DNA from: Symbiodinium kawagutii | Taxonomy: Eukaryota; Sar; Dinophyceae; Suessiales; Symbiodiniaceae | Direction of reading: 5' to 3' | Length of the DNA stretch: 64,000 nucleotides | Assembly (NCBI GenBank): GCA_009767595.1 | Contig: VSDK01027850.1 | Location: 391,397-455,396 of the forward strand | Part shown: positions 10,850 to 21,902 of the stretch, one piece after another | Layout: each line of letters opens with the position of its first letter | Numbering within the stretch: position 1 is the first letter of the stretch | Notes under the pieces: generated by a model | The model's input: the letters and a program-made list of their open reading frames with translations, nothing else | Told to the model about the DNA's origin: nothing | Databases searched by the model: none | Position numbers and translations under genes: made by a program

Positions 10850-13800
10850 CCTGGGGAGGCATCTTGTAGTCCATGCTTCCCAGCTCTTGTCTCCGCGAGT
10901 GAGGACATGCTGAATGCGAGCGCCAGCAAGGTCGCTTTGTTGCACCATCTCGTGCTTGCCTATGCCACTGATGAGAGTCGTCTGCAGCATCACGACGAAC
11001 TCGGCCAAAGGCGCAACGGATGTCACCCATCGAGGACTCTCAGAAGTTTCCGTTTCTTGGCAATTCTTATCATTACGAATCGCATAAGAGATCTTGGCTA
11101 CATCGTGCTGGCAAGTTATGAGGAACCTGCAGGGAGTGCTTCCAGGTTGAGTTCAAACGCCATCAAAGCAGTCGCGATACACCGCGAGGACAGTTCAATC
11201 CTTCAGTTTACGCCTCTAAGTGCTCACCAAATCAGAAAATGGAATAAGGATGGGTCAATTTGGCAAGCTTCATGAAAACAAACAATGCGGATCTGACACA
11301 GGAGGAAAGCCATGAGCCAACGCATCTGAGGAACATGAGCATAGAATGCTTCTCCGCGTGCGGAATATTCTTGATCATGTTCTTGGCCTCTGCTTCGTTT
11401 GCAGCGACTCCTGCACGGGTGTGTTCCCACACGCGCCTTAAATGGTTATCAAGGATATCCAATAGTCTTAAAAGTCTCGGTTTCAGAATTCAATGAACAA
11501 TACTACGTGCTTGCTTGAACAGACTAGCCACTACGATTTCGAAAGCTTTCACACACCCCATCCTCCCAACAGACTCGGCATCCACGTGAGTTCTTCTGCC
11601 AGACTTTCCAAATTGGAACGGATGTGATTCACATTGGCCATCACAACGGATTTGTCCACATAGGCGCCCATTTCCTTCATGACCTTCTTATACAAGACCT
11701 CGTCGTCGCTGGGTCCAAAAAGGCCAGTTTCCCCCAATATATCCAAAATGAACATCGCGGCAACGCAACCCACTGCAGCAGCAATTGGATTCGTAAGGCC
11801 AATCACTACAGCTGCGGCTCCCAAGAAATGGCCAATATAATCCTGGGCGCCCATACTACTGCTGTAGTCCTCCACAACTGCGTTGGCCATAGCATCCACA
11901 AGGTCGCTCTTGGTCTTGGTTGCATCAAAAAATTGCTGCATTTGTTGGTCGAAGATTCCGAAGCGTCCACGTTTCGACTCCTGAGAGCTTCAGGAGACGC
12001 GAAAAAATGTAAGCTTTGACGAGCGATATGCCAAGCAGCTGAGACTTTCTTGCTGTGATCTGTGGCAAATTTATGGAGTGACCAGTTTGGGCACGTGGCT
12101 TGCTGGGCAGGGATGGGCAGGGATGGGCAGGGATGGGAAGGGATGGGAAGGGATGGGAAAAGGCAGGCTTGTGAGGCAAGATTGGTTTTCACTAGAACTG
12201 CCTCTTCGGGTAAATCTGTACTGGCAGCAAGCCTTTGGCAGCCCCTTTCACCTTTTTTGTTCTCGCTGAATTTGGATGTTTTTCTTGCCTTCTGTCCCTT
12301 CGATACATTCAAAATGAAGCATGCTTCTCATGAATTTTAGACGCACGTACCAGAGAACCATGATGGAAATAGGATGAAAATGGCTAGCTTTCAAAACTAT
12401 CCGGACAAGAGACCCCAAACGGCGATAAAGGGCACACGCTAGGCGTGCATTTTGGGGGCTGCATGGTCTAGCGTTATGGTAATCTCCCTCGATCCTCGGG
12501 GTTCAAACTTCGGAGGCAACGCTAGGCGGATAGCAGCTGCCGTCGCTGAAACGTGGTGTCCGGAACTGGAGAACCCCCCGGCGCACTGCGGCAGGGAAGC
12601 CAGGGGAAGGCAGCCCCCAACACGACTAATTACTCCGTTAAAAGAAGCCCGGCAACGGTGAGGCCCTTTGCAAGAGCTATGAGATCCTGTGGGAGAATTG
12701 ATCCCTTCAAGCGCTTGTAAGAGATGACTTGTATCCACTGGCAATCCGTATCCTTCAAGATCTCCACGCTGCAGAGGGGTGTCAAACTTGACAATATTAC
12801 AAAGCTAAGCTTGTGCCAAATGCATAATCATGAGACATGTAAAATGGCACTTTTCCTGGCATTATCCTGCAATCCATACTATTTCACTAGATTCACATCA
12901 CATTCACAAAACCGAGCACGTCAAACTTGTCATGCTCCTTGGCATCCGCCGCATTCATCGAGGTGTTTGAAGACAACAACCCAAGGGAAGACGACAGGGC
13001 ACGGGCTGTCTGATTGATGTGTTGTTGGGTCTCCAAGAAGGACCATGGAAGGCCAGCATCCACAACGGCCTCATGGTAGTAGGTGGCATTGCTGAGAGCC
13101 TTGCGCACGTTGGGACTGATACGTCCCTGCTGGTAGGCGACTTCAGCAACTTTGGATGCCATGGCCATCATCTCCTGTGCGCATGAGGCTGGGAACGAGG
13201 TCTGACCAAAAATGCCTAATGATGATTGACCAGAACGAGTAGTCATGGTATAGTGATTATGAACGCTCAATGAGGTAACAAGTCCTATAGTTATATATAA
13301 TCCAATTATGCTTAACGGACAATGAGGTAACAAGTGCTTGTGGCTAATGGTTGACATATGGTTGACAAGAGGCAATAACGGCTGACAATGATTAATCATG
13401 ACATAAAGTGCTAGCAATGGTTTATGACGCTTCAAATGCTTACTTATGACAAGACCGCGATTGGTAATGCTTAAAGATGGCTAATGATCCTTCATGATGG
13501 CTAATAGTGCTTCATGGTAGATACTATTGGTTAATCAATCTTCAATAACGGCTAAAAGGCGGTCGAAAGGACTCCGAGTGGTCAACTAAATTACCGCGTT
13601 AATTCGTGTTGAAGAAGGGTTAGCAATCATTGACGTAGATCCCCTGAACAAATGCAAACTGCCCACAGAACAGAGATGATCCAGGGTCTTGCCCAAGAAC
13701 CACTGGCCAGGGAAAGGATGCAGCACACATCTGGAAGATCAGAACCATCCATGTGGAGCCCCAGTCTGAACATGCTTGAGAATCGCATCCTTATAAAACT

Positions 13801-14184
13801 CTTGATCTCCAAATGTTGAAGGGCTTAGCACCACTTTCGTTCATTTTCCATCTTTGCTTGTTCTGTTCTCGTGAAGACCGTCACTGGCTATCTCTCTCTC
13901 TCTCTCTCTTAGCGCCGACTATACTGTCAGCTTTGTACCTTTCTGCTTTGCGGAGAAAGTATGCTAAGACTGCTAAGATGCTCAGATTTGCTTAAGCCTA
14001 CTACACCATCCTTACCGTGTTTTTTGTTTTGATTCGCTTCCTTTTGACCTACCCCATTCTCCTTTTCAGGATGTTTCCCACCCCTGTCCTCCATAGAACT
14101 TGAAGACTGCACCGAGTCATGGTGGACTTTGATTGAATCGGCAGGCAAAAGCATTGAACCTACCATCAACCACAGGGCGGACAT
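10850..14184 (-). CDS. Unknown secreted/membrane-type protein, gene copy 1, exons 1-6
   Basis: Six exons fit both paralogous copies with matching phase: 14184-14016, 13702-13635, 13174-12920, 11980-11557, 11410-11341 and 11126-10850 (421 codons, open at the 3' end). Exon 1 starts MSALWLMVGSMLLP, a signal-peptide-like segment; an ATG seven codons earlier exists only in this copy. Exon 3 encodes a conserved helical stretch (EVAYQQGRISPNVRKALSNA), exon 4 a hydrophobic pair of helices around VIGLTNPIAAAVG followed by LESLAEELTWMPSLLGGWG, exon 6 TSVAPLAEFVVMLQ and GDKSWEAWTTRCLPR. Introns 1-4 are GT-AG; intron 5 is best read as GC-AG. Exon sequence is far better conserved between copies than introns, implying selection on protein. 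I do not recognise the family; a membrane-active helical hairpin is possible but unproven. Confidence 0.65.
11557..11980 (-). CDS. Exon 4 of gene copy 1 (hydrophobic helical hairpin)
   Basis: Starts after the acceptor GAAGCTCTCAG and ends at GATGGG before GTGTGT. It encodes ESKRGRFG, MQQFFDA, the hairpin-like FLGAAAVVIGLTNPIAAAVG, GLFGPSDDEVLYKKVMKEMG and ESLAEELTWMPSLLGGWG. The counterpart at 34286-34715 is two codons longer and keeps nearly every hydrophobic position. Confidence 0.7.
12090..12175. repeat. GGGATGGGCA-type 10-bp repeat in intron 3
   Basis: About five copies of a GGGATGGGCA/GGGATGGGAA decamer. A more degenerate purine-rich tract occupies the same place in intron 3 of copy 2 (about 35605-35690). 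Confidence 0.7.
12455..12640 (+). mobile_element. Putative tRNA-derived SINE, present only in copy 1
   Basis: About 185 bp in intron 3 of copy 1 are missing from the aligned position of copy 2 (near 35945-35955), and homology resumes on both sides. The block begins with TGGTCTAGCGTTATGG, like the A box of tRNA-Glu/Asp, and GGGGTTCAAACTTCGG, like a B box, about 40 nt later; the anticodon arm is too short for a functional tRNA. A tRNA-like head plus a presence/absence difference fits a SINE. No poly(A) tail or target duplication is obvious. Confidence 0.45.
13200..13620. repeat. Degenerate TGGTTGACAATG / TAATGATGGC repeats in intron 2
   Basis: Intron 2 of copy 1 consists largely of irregular short repeats around TGGTTGACA, AATGAGGTAACAAG and GGCTAATGATGCTT. 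The same style fills intron 2 of copy 2 (36480-36790) and much of 43-47 kb. Confidence 0.6.
13888..13915. repeat. (CT)n microsatellite in intron 1, copy 1
   Basis: A run of CT dinucleotides in intron 1. In copy 2 the same place holds a much longer pyrimidine-rich tract (37530-37750). Confidence 0.7.
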
Positions 14185-14250
14185 GGCTGGCAGAGCGCAC
14201 GCCATCAGAATGGTTCGAGAGACTCGAACTCAGCTTCGTTGTGAGCTAAT

Positions 14251-14289
14251 GCTCTCGGCCTATACGGGGTAAACTTGTAAACCGAGAGG
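14251..14289 (-). promoter_or_regulatory. Conserved hairpin upstream of exon 1, copy 1
   Basis: Arms CTCTCGG (14252-14258) and CCGAGAG (14282-14288) with a 23-nt loop. The hairpin and neighbouring GAGTTCGAGTC (minus strand, about 14220-14232, like a Pol III B box) are nearly identical upstream of exon 1 in copy 2, although other non-coding sequence has diverged. It may be a regulatory or 5'-UTR element or a remnant of a tRNA-like gene; function is not known. Confidence 0.4.
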
Positions 14290-15003
14290 CTGCGGGTAAC
14301 TGGGCATCAGATTTGGCCAAGGTTTAGACAAACAGACTCGAGAACAGGCACTGCATGTCGCAGCTCCAACAAGCAATCCCCTCATGTCAATCCCCCAAAA
14401 TGTGAGAGACACATGTCACACTTCTGAAGCCCGGGCCTTCCTGTCAACTGCGACTGCTTGCAACCAGCCCCTGGCCGACCACATCAAAAAGACCATGATG
14501 GACATTACCCGTTTCAGTAACCAGTGATTGAACCACTGTGTTCTTTTCAAGGTGTCAAGCTTGGAACATGAGGCTGTAAAGCCATGTATCTCTCCAATGA
14601 TGTTCAACGAGGATCTGGTTTCTCCAACTTCCTGAGGTTTTCATAGTACTTCAACGTATGAAAACACGAGGCCACGGATAGGTTCGGCACTCGGCCTGCT
14701 CGTGCTCCACTGCAGCACCCAGCTCATACTCTTGTCTCGCCCAAAGGGTGGAGTTTGGAAAGAGAAACCTGCGGCCATGCCCAACAGTTCCCCTGGAAGG
14801 GGCTAACGAGGTCAAGAAACGGAGGCAACAAAGAGAGAAGGAAAACAACATAATTCCGCCATCTGTCACAATCCATGAATATCATGGCCAGGCTGAGGAA
14901 CAAGACCATGTTGATGATGATGTTGTTGATGATGATGATGACGACGATGAACATGATCATTAGACATGAATGATGATGCTTGTGGTCTATGGTTGACATT
15001 GTC

Positions 15004-15054
<51 letters not shown>

Positions 15055-17236
15055 CAGGTCCAGCGAACACACCACGGAACTCCAACTAGCTGAGTTTACC
15101 TGTTGCAGTATTCAGCGATCGAACACGGGACATTAGTTTAACTCTGTCAAAGATCTCTCAACATCTTTCAGCAATATCCAAAGATTCTGCACATGCTCAA
15201 AGATTGGTCAACTTTAACATAATTGCAAAATCAGCGATGTGGAAAATGTGTTGGAGACCCGTTTCGCACAAGACTCCCCTGCATTCATTGGAATGCAATA
15301 TTCTCAAAATTGAACTGGTCCCAAATCATTATTATCTTGCAAATTTGTTGCTTTGTTACCATGTCTAAACAGGGCATGTGTGCCTGTTGGTTGATTCTCT
15401 GCAACCAACTGTGTCTTTCAGAGGTACCGACATTTTGGGACAAAAAACAAGGGCAGGGAGCGATCTTGCAGGAACAAAAATTCAGGAATCTGCCATGTTG
15501 GAATCACAAGCTGCCCTACTGTCTTTGCACCTTCTTCGCAATGCTCCCGGCAACACATCGAGCGGGACAAAAGTCAGTTGTTGTCTTCAAACAAAAGATT
15601 GCAAAAGGTGCTCAGGAAACCCAGCCCGTCCAGAAAATAGCAAGACGTGGACATCGTGATTCCAAAGCTGCGGTCGGAGAGTCGTGGGGAGTTCCAATTG
15701 TTGAAAAGTCGGCCCTATTGAGAAAAAACACAAACCTAGCTTACATCGTCTCAAGGTCTAGAAAGCAGCATAAACAGCGTCCTTATCAAGACAGTTTGCA
15801 TAAAAACCCAGCCTTATCATAGTTAGCTAGGGATGAAATCGCTTGTAAAACTACAGTAGGTAGCAAAATCAATGGGCTCCTCAAAAGAATGATGGCTCAC
15901 AAATCTGTTCACTTTTGAATGCAGAGAGATCGTCCCACAGTTTGAAGGGCTCGCTCAAAGTTGTTCACTGTCAATGGTGGCCTTGGATACTCACTCATTG
16001 CTGAGAGGCGAAGCCCGCCTGAGTGCTTAAGGACAGATCTTGGATCACCACTTGCTATCCATCAGGATCCCCTACCGATCAACCATTGCACTTGCTGTTC
16101 AACCACGAAGAGCTTCGCTTCATTTTCCCTTCAAGAACATATTTTCAAGCGCAACTGGTACAACAAGGGGTTCACTTTTTTGAGGTTTTGGTTTGACAAC
16201 AACACGAAGGGTTGGCAACAAACACCACGCAAAGACAGGTCAACCTCGGGTAACACGTCATGGAGTCGAACGGATCATCACATTCTGTGGATATCCCAGT
16301 TGCCACCTTTTTCTGGTGACAGTCTGAGAGATGTGAAAGCTGTTTGGGTGCCAAAAGCAATAGAAAGCGCATAAGCATCAAGTCATAGTCGTTGGATGTG
16401 GCACATGTGATGAGCCGCAATCAATGCTCTTATAAATTGATGGTTGTTTGACAATAGCCAGATATCGTCCAGAATGTGGAATTTGATAAACAATCTGTTG
16501 GCTCCCAGCTATCTTCCATGATTATCCCCCATGAAACACAACTGCAAGGGATACTCATGGATCGAATAGTCATCATCTCCGTTACTGATCATCAAACGGT
16601 GAATCACGAAAATGCACTCAGGATCAGCCCGGGAGTGAAGTGAAATGACCTGAGCATAGAAACATCCAACCACTGGTTGAATAGCTGGTTGATAATCAAC
16701 GACTTCCTTGATCAACCAAGCTGACAATTCACAAATTGATTTGAAAATCAAGGTTGGCTGATCAATGTTGATACCTATTGAATCATGATCCCATATGGGT
16801 TTTTGATCATCAACAACCATCTATTGGCTCCTGTTATCATCTACAGTCATCACCCAGTTTACCGACAATGATTGAAAACCAAAAATTATCATTGACCATG
16901 GTCAAACCATCAACCACAATGGCTTTCATGGTGCTGCCTGTGTGGAACACTTGAATGCCGATGATCAAGGAGCTGCACTTTGGGATTTCGAGCTCTGAAC
17001 GTTCCGCAGGATCTTGGTGATCTGGACTCTGGACCTGCAGTCTTGTCGAGTGCATGGCTGTGCAAGGTCACGACGTATTTCAGACGTTACAGAAATCTTT
17101 CAGATTGTGTTCTTGCAGTTGTCTTTGTACAAAAGTGGTGCATGACCACCCTGAAATCAACAAATAGATCGATTCCCTTCTGAGAGAAATCACAATGAAT
17201 CCTGGTAAGCTGGAGCATTGGTCCACCAGCTACTCT
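14290..17236. other. Upstream region of gene copy 1; no gene called
   Basis: Parts at 14850-15180 and 15420-15660 align with 38740-39100 and 39420-39490 plus 42851-42910 of copy 2, so this is shared upstream sequence of the duplicated unit. Open frames here (for example 15223-15822) are not preserved between copies. From about 15700 to 17236 I see only scattered TGATCAACC-type short repeats (16450-16920). Confidence 0.45.
15004..15054. repeat. (ATG)n microsatellite
   Basis: Seventeen or so consecutive ATG/GAT triplets upstream of gene copy 1. The related place in copy 2 (about 38770-38940) has a looser GATGAT-rich tract. Confidence 0.9.
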
Positions 17237-17327
17237 AGCGTGATATTTTAAATGGCACAACTGCGTTTTCTTCCCGACGTTGCAGCGGGGTGTGAGCAGG
17301 GAGCGTGATATTTTAAATGGCACAACT
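17237..17327. repeat. Pair of identical 26-nt direct repeats
   Basis: The 26-nt sequence starting AGCGTGATATTTTAAATGGC occurs at 17237-17262 and again at 17302-17327 with no mismatch, spaced by 65 bp. The sequence between is not duplicated. Confidence 0.85.
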
Positions 17328-17465
17328 TGGATTTCTACCTCGAACAACCTTCCAACAATTAGAACCCATGCTGCGAAAGTGCATCCCTTCAGATTTTTTC
17401 CAGGCGCTGCGTCTGCGTTGCCCAAAAGTTGATGAAAAGCGTTGCTGTGACAGCAATGCCGCACC

Positions 17466-17906
17466 TCAGTAGATGATCCTCAAGTACATCTGGATGTTTT
17501 TCAAGGGAGCATGATCGGTCCATGCTCCATCCTTGCAACTCAATCCACCACTGAAGCATCTCTTGTTGGTGTTTCCACTGTGGTCCCATTTGTAACACTC
17601 ATCACCGTCATGGCCCATGAACCATCGGTTGCAACTTTGGTCCTGTTTCCTGAAACCCCAGGATTCAAACATCTCTTTGTTCCACAAGTTGTGCCAATGC
17701 GTTTGCTGTGTTGGCATGGCCGTGGCGACGGTTTGATAGGTCCATTTCAAAATGTGCCCGGTCCAGGTCAAGGTGTGCATTAAGAGCGCAGGGTCTGCAG
17801 GGAAACCGAAGCGTGGCTTCGAATCATCGTAGACATAAGAGAAGAGGGTCTTAATGTAGAGGTTCTCGGAAGCTTGGCTCGAGGTGACTTTGTAGTAGTT
17901 GGCACC
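17466..17906 (-). CDS. Candidate exon, Trp/Cys-rich unknown protein
   Basis: Minus-strand open stretch with a plausible acceptor TCGCTCAG at 17907 and protein-like composition: NYYKVTSSQASENLYIKTLF, GFPADPALLMHTLTWTG, CNRWFMGHDGDECYKWDHSG and RCFSGGLSCKDGAWTDHAP. Six cysteines and many tryptophans suggest a folded extracellular domain. It lies downstream of the exon at 19077-19692 on the same strand and may be a later exon of gene copy 2; no counterpart can be checked because the copy 1 equivalent would fall at or beyond the left edge. Family not recognised. Confidence 0.4.
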   Translation of the reverse strand, partial: GANYYKVTSSQASENLYIKTLFSYVYDDSKPRFGFPADPALLMHTLTWTGHILKWTYQTVATAMPTQQTHWHNLWNKEMFESWGFRKQDQSCNRWFMGHDGDECYKWDHSGNTNKRCFSGGLSCKDGAWTDHAPLKNIQMYLRIIY

Positions 17907-18354
17907 CTGAGCGATCGAGATGGATAAGGTGGACACATGACATTGTAATTATTACAAGTCCTATTTCAAGTCTGTTCGGATCTCTCCAATGCTTTATGAA
18001 AACCTCCATGGCAGGAATCGAAGGAAGTTTGGAAGTCGTATGTCCAACTCTTGCAGACTTTCAGTAAATGATTACTTGAGCAGAGATGTCAGAGAAGAAG
18101 GGATGTTGAGACAGGTGTGCCTACGTGACTGCGTTTTTGAATAGTGTTCGAGACAGATTTTTCAACAGTTGTGTGCTCCGGGATGCTGAAAAGATAGCCT
18201 TGGTACAGCGGCGGGCGAAGCTCTCCGGTGCAAGTGCTGAACAAGACTCGGGAAAGTTTGCAAGTAAACCTCATCCAACATCGTAAGAAAACTGCGGGGG
18301 CGTTTTTGGAAGTTGAGATCTGCAAAAACTTCGACAGTATCAGATAAAGCTATA

Positions 18355-18965
18355 CAAGGACAGATGCTGACAGATAGTGTCAGACAAAGCTAGATAGGGA
18401 CAGATACTGACAGAGAGAGAAGTAGAAGATAGGTAGGAGAGATAGACGGATAGATGGATAGACAGATGGATAGACAGATGGATAGACAGGTAGATAGACA
18501 GATGGATAGACAGATAGATAGACAGAGATAGACAGAGATAGATTGAGAGAAGTAGAGATAGATAGAAAAAGATCAAGATAGATAGACATACATAGATAGA
18601 AATCAATAGAAATAGAGATAGACAGCCTTAGATAGAAATAGAGACAGATAGAAATAGATAGAGATAGATAGAGATGAATAGGGAGAGAAATAGATGGATA
18701 TAGATAGAAATAAAGACAAATAGAAATACATAGAGATGGATAGAGATTCAGATAGATAGAAATAGAAATAGAGATAGAGATAGGGATAGAGATACAGAGA
18801 GAGAGAGAGATAGAAGTACAAAAAGAGAGAGATAGAAATACAAAAAGAGATAGACAGAGATAGATAGAGATAGACAGAGATTGATAGAGGTTGAGAGAGA
18901 TAGACTATGGATATCGAAAGAGATTGATAGAGACGGTAGGTGGATAGATAGACAGACAGAAAACT
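18355..18965. repeat. GATA/GAGATA-type microsatellite, copy 2
   Basis: Long degenerate array of GATAGA, GACAGA and GAAATA units, positioned next to the downstream exon as in copy 1 (1213-1540) but about twice as long. The Leu/Ser/Ile/Tyr-rich minus-strand frames here are repeat translations. Confidence 0.88.
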
Positions 18966-19076
18966 AAACACATATTTGGATAGCTAGATCATTGAAAGAT
19001 CAATAGATTCACGGATAGATACACAGGCCTTCCAGACCTGTCGGGTTTTTTCAATGGATTTCCTATTTTGGAAACT

Positions 19077-19692
19077 TCACCGCCTCATGGAATCCATCAT
19101 ACTAATCGCCATAGAGTTGCCATGGCATAAATTCAAGTCATGCTTTTGTCCCCGCACCCAGTCAGCGTTCATGCTGATCGCTTTGGTGATCTCCGTGTCC
19201 GCCAGCTTTCCATCCCCAGGGCCGGCCGTAAGGACCGTGCCATAGGCTTCGGTGTTCCTCTCATACATTCCACCCTTCCACTGGTTGATCTTGAGCCATT
19301 TGATACCGGCTGCATCGCTGTGGACAGGACCCAAGCTGTAGAGAAAGAACTTCCTCATGTGCTTCACCAACAGCTGCTTTTTGTCGTAGACGATATCAAT
19401 GTATTTGTTCATATCGTCGACGCCGCACAACTGTGAGGCCGGTGGGCAGCTCCCATCGAGATCAGATTGCAATTTGATCTCAGGGGAAAATTGTGATTTC
19501 AAACATGATGCACCAAAAGAGCACTTCGGCGAAATGACTTGGCCACCATTCTCGCCATCAAATCCTTGGCTGAGGGCAGTGCTTTTGTCTCGGTGAAGGG
19601 TGAAGTACCTTTTCTCCCACTTGAGCACCTCTGCATAGAATTTTTTGACCTCAAATGTGCGCAATCTGACGGCATCAAAGCACACGAAATTA
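19077..19692 (-). CDS. Downstream exon of duplicated gene, copy 2 (unknown protein)
   Basis: Paralogue of 1822-2371. A probable acceptor GAATACAG lies at 19693, and the exon starts with one leftover base as in copy 1. The frame runs 204 codons to a stop at 19077-19079. Conserved blocks are VKKFYAEVLKW, GFDGENGGQVISPKCSFG, MNKYIDIVYDKKQLLVKHM, FFLYSLG and KWLKINQWKGGMYERNTEAY, ending GPGDGKLADTEITKAI. It has about 20 extra residues beyond the point where copy 1 stops, and an insertion rich in Ser and Asp after PKC. No known domain is recognised; it is probably a C-terminal exon of gene copy 2. Confidence 0.6.
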
Positions 19693-19700
19693 CTGTATTC

Positions 19701-19760
19701 ATGGGTCAACATGGGTCAACATGGGTCAACATGGGTCAACATGGGTCAACATGGGTCAAC
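19701..19760. repeat. ATGGGTCAAC decamer, six exact copies
   Basis: Six consecutive identical 10-bp units. The aligned position in copy 1 (about 2464-2478) has only one similar unit, so the array expanded after the duplication. Confidence 0.95.
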
Positions 19761-20129
19761 ATGGTAGCTTCGACACACAGGAATTGGCATGGCGTGGTCC
19801 CGCATGGTCCAAGCATTTGCGGCGAGCCCGAACGCATCTCACACGGTGTGCTCTTGTGGGACATTCTGGATGGAAACAACGAAAAAACTCGCGCGAGATA
19901 TACTTGGAATGAACACCTGTAGGAAACGCTGGCACAATGAATCTCTGACAACGGTATGAAACTGTAAGAGGCTCTTGCGGGACAGAAATCCTGTAAAATA
20001 TTGGTTTAAAACACGTTCCCTCCAGCCTTAACGTTCCCCCCACCACATAAAGTGCCACTGCAATGGAGCATGTTGTACAAGGTCGAGATGGCTTGGACAA
20101 GTTGCGAAAACACTGGCTATACGCAGTGA

Positions 20130-20245
20130 TTTATGGTTTGGGGTTTTAGGGTTTTGGTTTTAGGGTTTTTAGGGTTTTAGGGTTTTGGTTTTAGGGTTTT
20201 AGGGTTTTGGTTTTAGGGTTTTAGGGTTTGAGGTTTAGGGTTTGA
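20130..20245 (+). repeat. Interstitial telomere-like TTTAGGG/TTTTAGGG tract
   Basis: About 110 bp of TTTAGGG with TTTTAGGG and TTTTGGTT variants. Dinoflagellate telomeres are of TTTAGGG type, so this is a telomere-like tract inside a chromosome arm. It lies in a stretch of copy 2 that is absent from copy 1. Confidence 0.8.
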
Positions 20246-20359
20246 TAACTCAGAAGTCAAAAAACAATGGCCCTGAGCAGGAATTTGAGCGTTGGGAAAT
20301 GTTCTCAGACCCATGCGGGGCAAACCCTAAGGCTCGGGCGAACACGTTTCTCAAACACC

Positions 20360-20490
20360 CTTACATGACACTCCTGCCAGACACTTTGCAAAACAGTCCG
20401 GGACTAGAAGGTATGCTTACAAAGCACAGTTGTGAGACACTCGTCTTGCAAAACACTCTGGTCGAACGCTCTTGCACGAAGGTAGTGTCC
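20360..20490. repeat. ACACTCTTG-family repeat
   Basis: Irregular repeats such as GACACTCCTG, AGACACTTTGC, GAGACACTCGTCTTG and AACACTCTGG, related to the larger arrays at 51840-52330, 54235-54930 and 63680-63960. Confidence 0.55.
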
Positions 20491-20830
20491 GCGTTGTGTT
20501 TTGGTAGTGATGTTTTGGTAGCGGTGTTTCGATGATGGTGCTGTTGCGATACACGTGGTGGTGGTGTTTGAATGGTGTTTTGGCGGTCGTCGTGGTGGTA
20601 TGGCGTCGTCTTGCTTGAGCAGCGCGTCGTTTTGGTAGCGTTTTGGTGGTGATTTTGTTCATGGTGTGAGGGTGGGGGGTTTTGGCAGCGTTGTGCCCTG
20701 TGCCGTTTGGGGTGGTGATGTGGCAGTAATGTGATGGTGGTGCTTTTATGGAGTCATGTGTTAGTGTTGTTCTAATGCTGTTTTGGTTTGTTTTGTTTTG
20801 GTGGTGTTTGTGGTGGTGGGTTTGTGGAAG
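20490..20830. repeat. Degenerate GTGTTTTGGTGGT repeat
   Basis: Low-complexity G/T-rich sequence with many TTTTGGTGGTG-like units; translated frames (His/Thr-rich on the minus strand) are artefacts. Confidence 0.65.
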
Positions 20831-21625
20831 GCTGGCCACAATTCTTCCATCGAGTTTGCTTCCTACTTCCTTACAGTTTCGTGGGAAGCTATGGCGCGAG
20901 TGAAGCCTACCGCAATTGGGGAATTGAGAGTCCTAATCCGAAAACCTTAGTCTAGCATCATGCGCAAGCTGGACACCATTCCTAAAGCCAAACAGCGATT
21001 TGACAAAATACGAATACAGGTGTTGGGGGATTTCTTTCCTGTTTCACAGGCCTACATTCCTCACGGGAGCTACGTATTTGCTGGAACGTTTGAACGTTTA
21101 AGGCTGGGGAAGAACTGCAGAACGCCACAACGCAAATCATCAACACCCCCACCACTGGACATTGCATCAAGAAGACCGCAAAAGATCGTAAAGGCGGAGT
21201 CTCGCTAAAGCCATCACATACCCCATCCTCTGCAGGCTGTGAAAGTGCAAGTAACATGGCAACGCGCAAGGGAAACCTCCTGAAGTCATGGAACCTACCC
21301 CCCATCCTTAACATGCACGTCATACAATCACCACTGGCCTGGCTTGGCTTGGCTTAGTTTGGCTTCGTTTCGCTTTGCTTGGAAATGGACGCAAAACTTG
21401 AAAAAACACAAAAAAAAATATGGAAAAAATAATCGCTAAGAAATGACCCACCCTCCAAGTCTAGTATCACAGCGAATGGTAAATAGTAAATGGTAGATGG
21501 TGAATAGTTACGTGTCGTTGCTGCAAAATGGCTGGCTATTCTGGCAATGCCCCCTTCGAGAACATGAGTTTGGCACGAAAAACGATACAGTCACCAAAAA
21601 GAGTTCGAATTCAAATGTCTGCGAC

Positions 21626-21902
21626 CCTGGGCAGGCATCTTGTAGTCCATGCTTCCCAGCTCTTGTCTCCGCCAACGAGGAGATGCTGAATGCGAGCAAC
21701 AGCAATGCCGCTTTGCCGCACCATCTCATGTTTCCCTATGCCACTGATGAGAACGGTCTGCAGCATCACAACGAACTCGGCCAATGGTGCAACGGATGTC
21801 ACCCATCGAGGACTCTGAGAAGTTTCCGTTTCTTGGCAATGTTCATTGTTGCGAATCGCATAAGAGATCTTGGCTGCGTCATGTTGGCACGTGATAAGGA
21901 AC
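21626..21902 (-). CDS. Exon 6 of gene copy 2
   Basis: Same length (277 nt), borders and phase as exon 6 of copy 1 (11126-10850). The acceptor is CTCCCTGCAG and the donor CCAGG before GTCGC. It encodes FLITCQHDAAKISYAIRNN, SPRWVTSVAPLAEFVVMLQ, SGIGKHEM, ARIQHLL and GDKSWEAWTTRCLPR. Differences from copy 1 are mostly at chemically tolerant positions. It is separated from exon 5 of this copy (34082) by about 12 kb of repeat-rich DNA, so whether it is still spliced to exons 1-5 is uncertain. Confidence 0.65.

Noticed and set aside
14220-14290. Possible tRNA gene on the minus strand with GAGTTCGAGTC as B box
   Set aside because: The variable loop and T stem do not fit, and no seven-base acceptor stem is visible; kept only as a conserved element.
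15223-15822. 199-codon plus-strand frame
   Set aside because: Not preserved in the homologous stretch of copy 2, no domain and random-looking composition.
18340-18971. Ser/Leu/Ile/Tyr-rich minus-strand frames
   Set aside because: Product of the GATA-type microsatellite.
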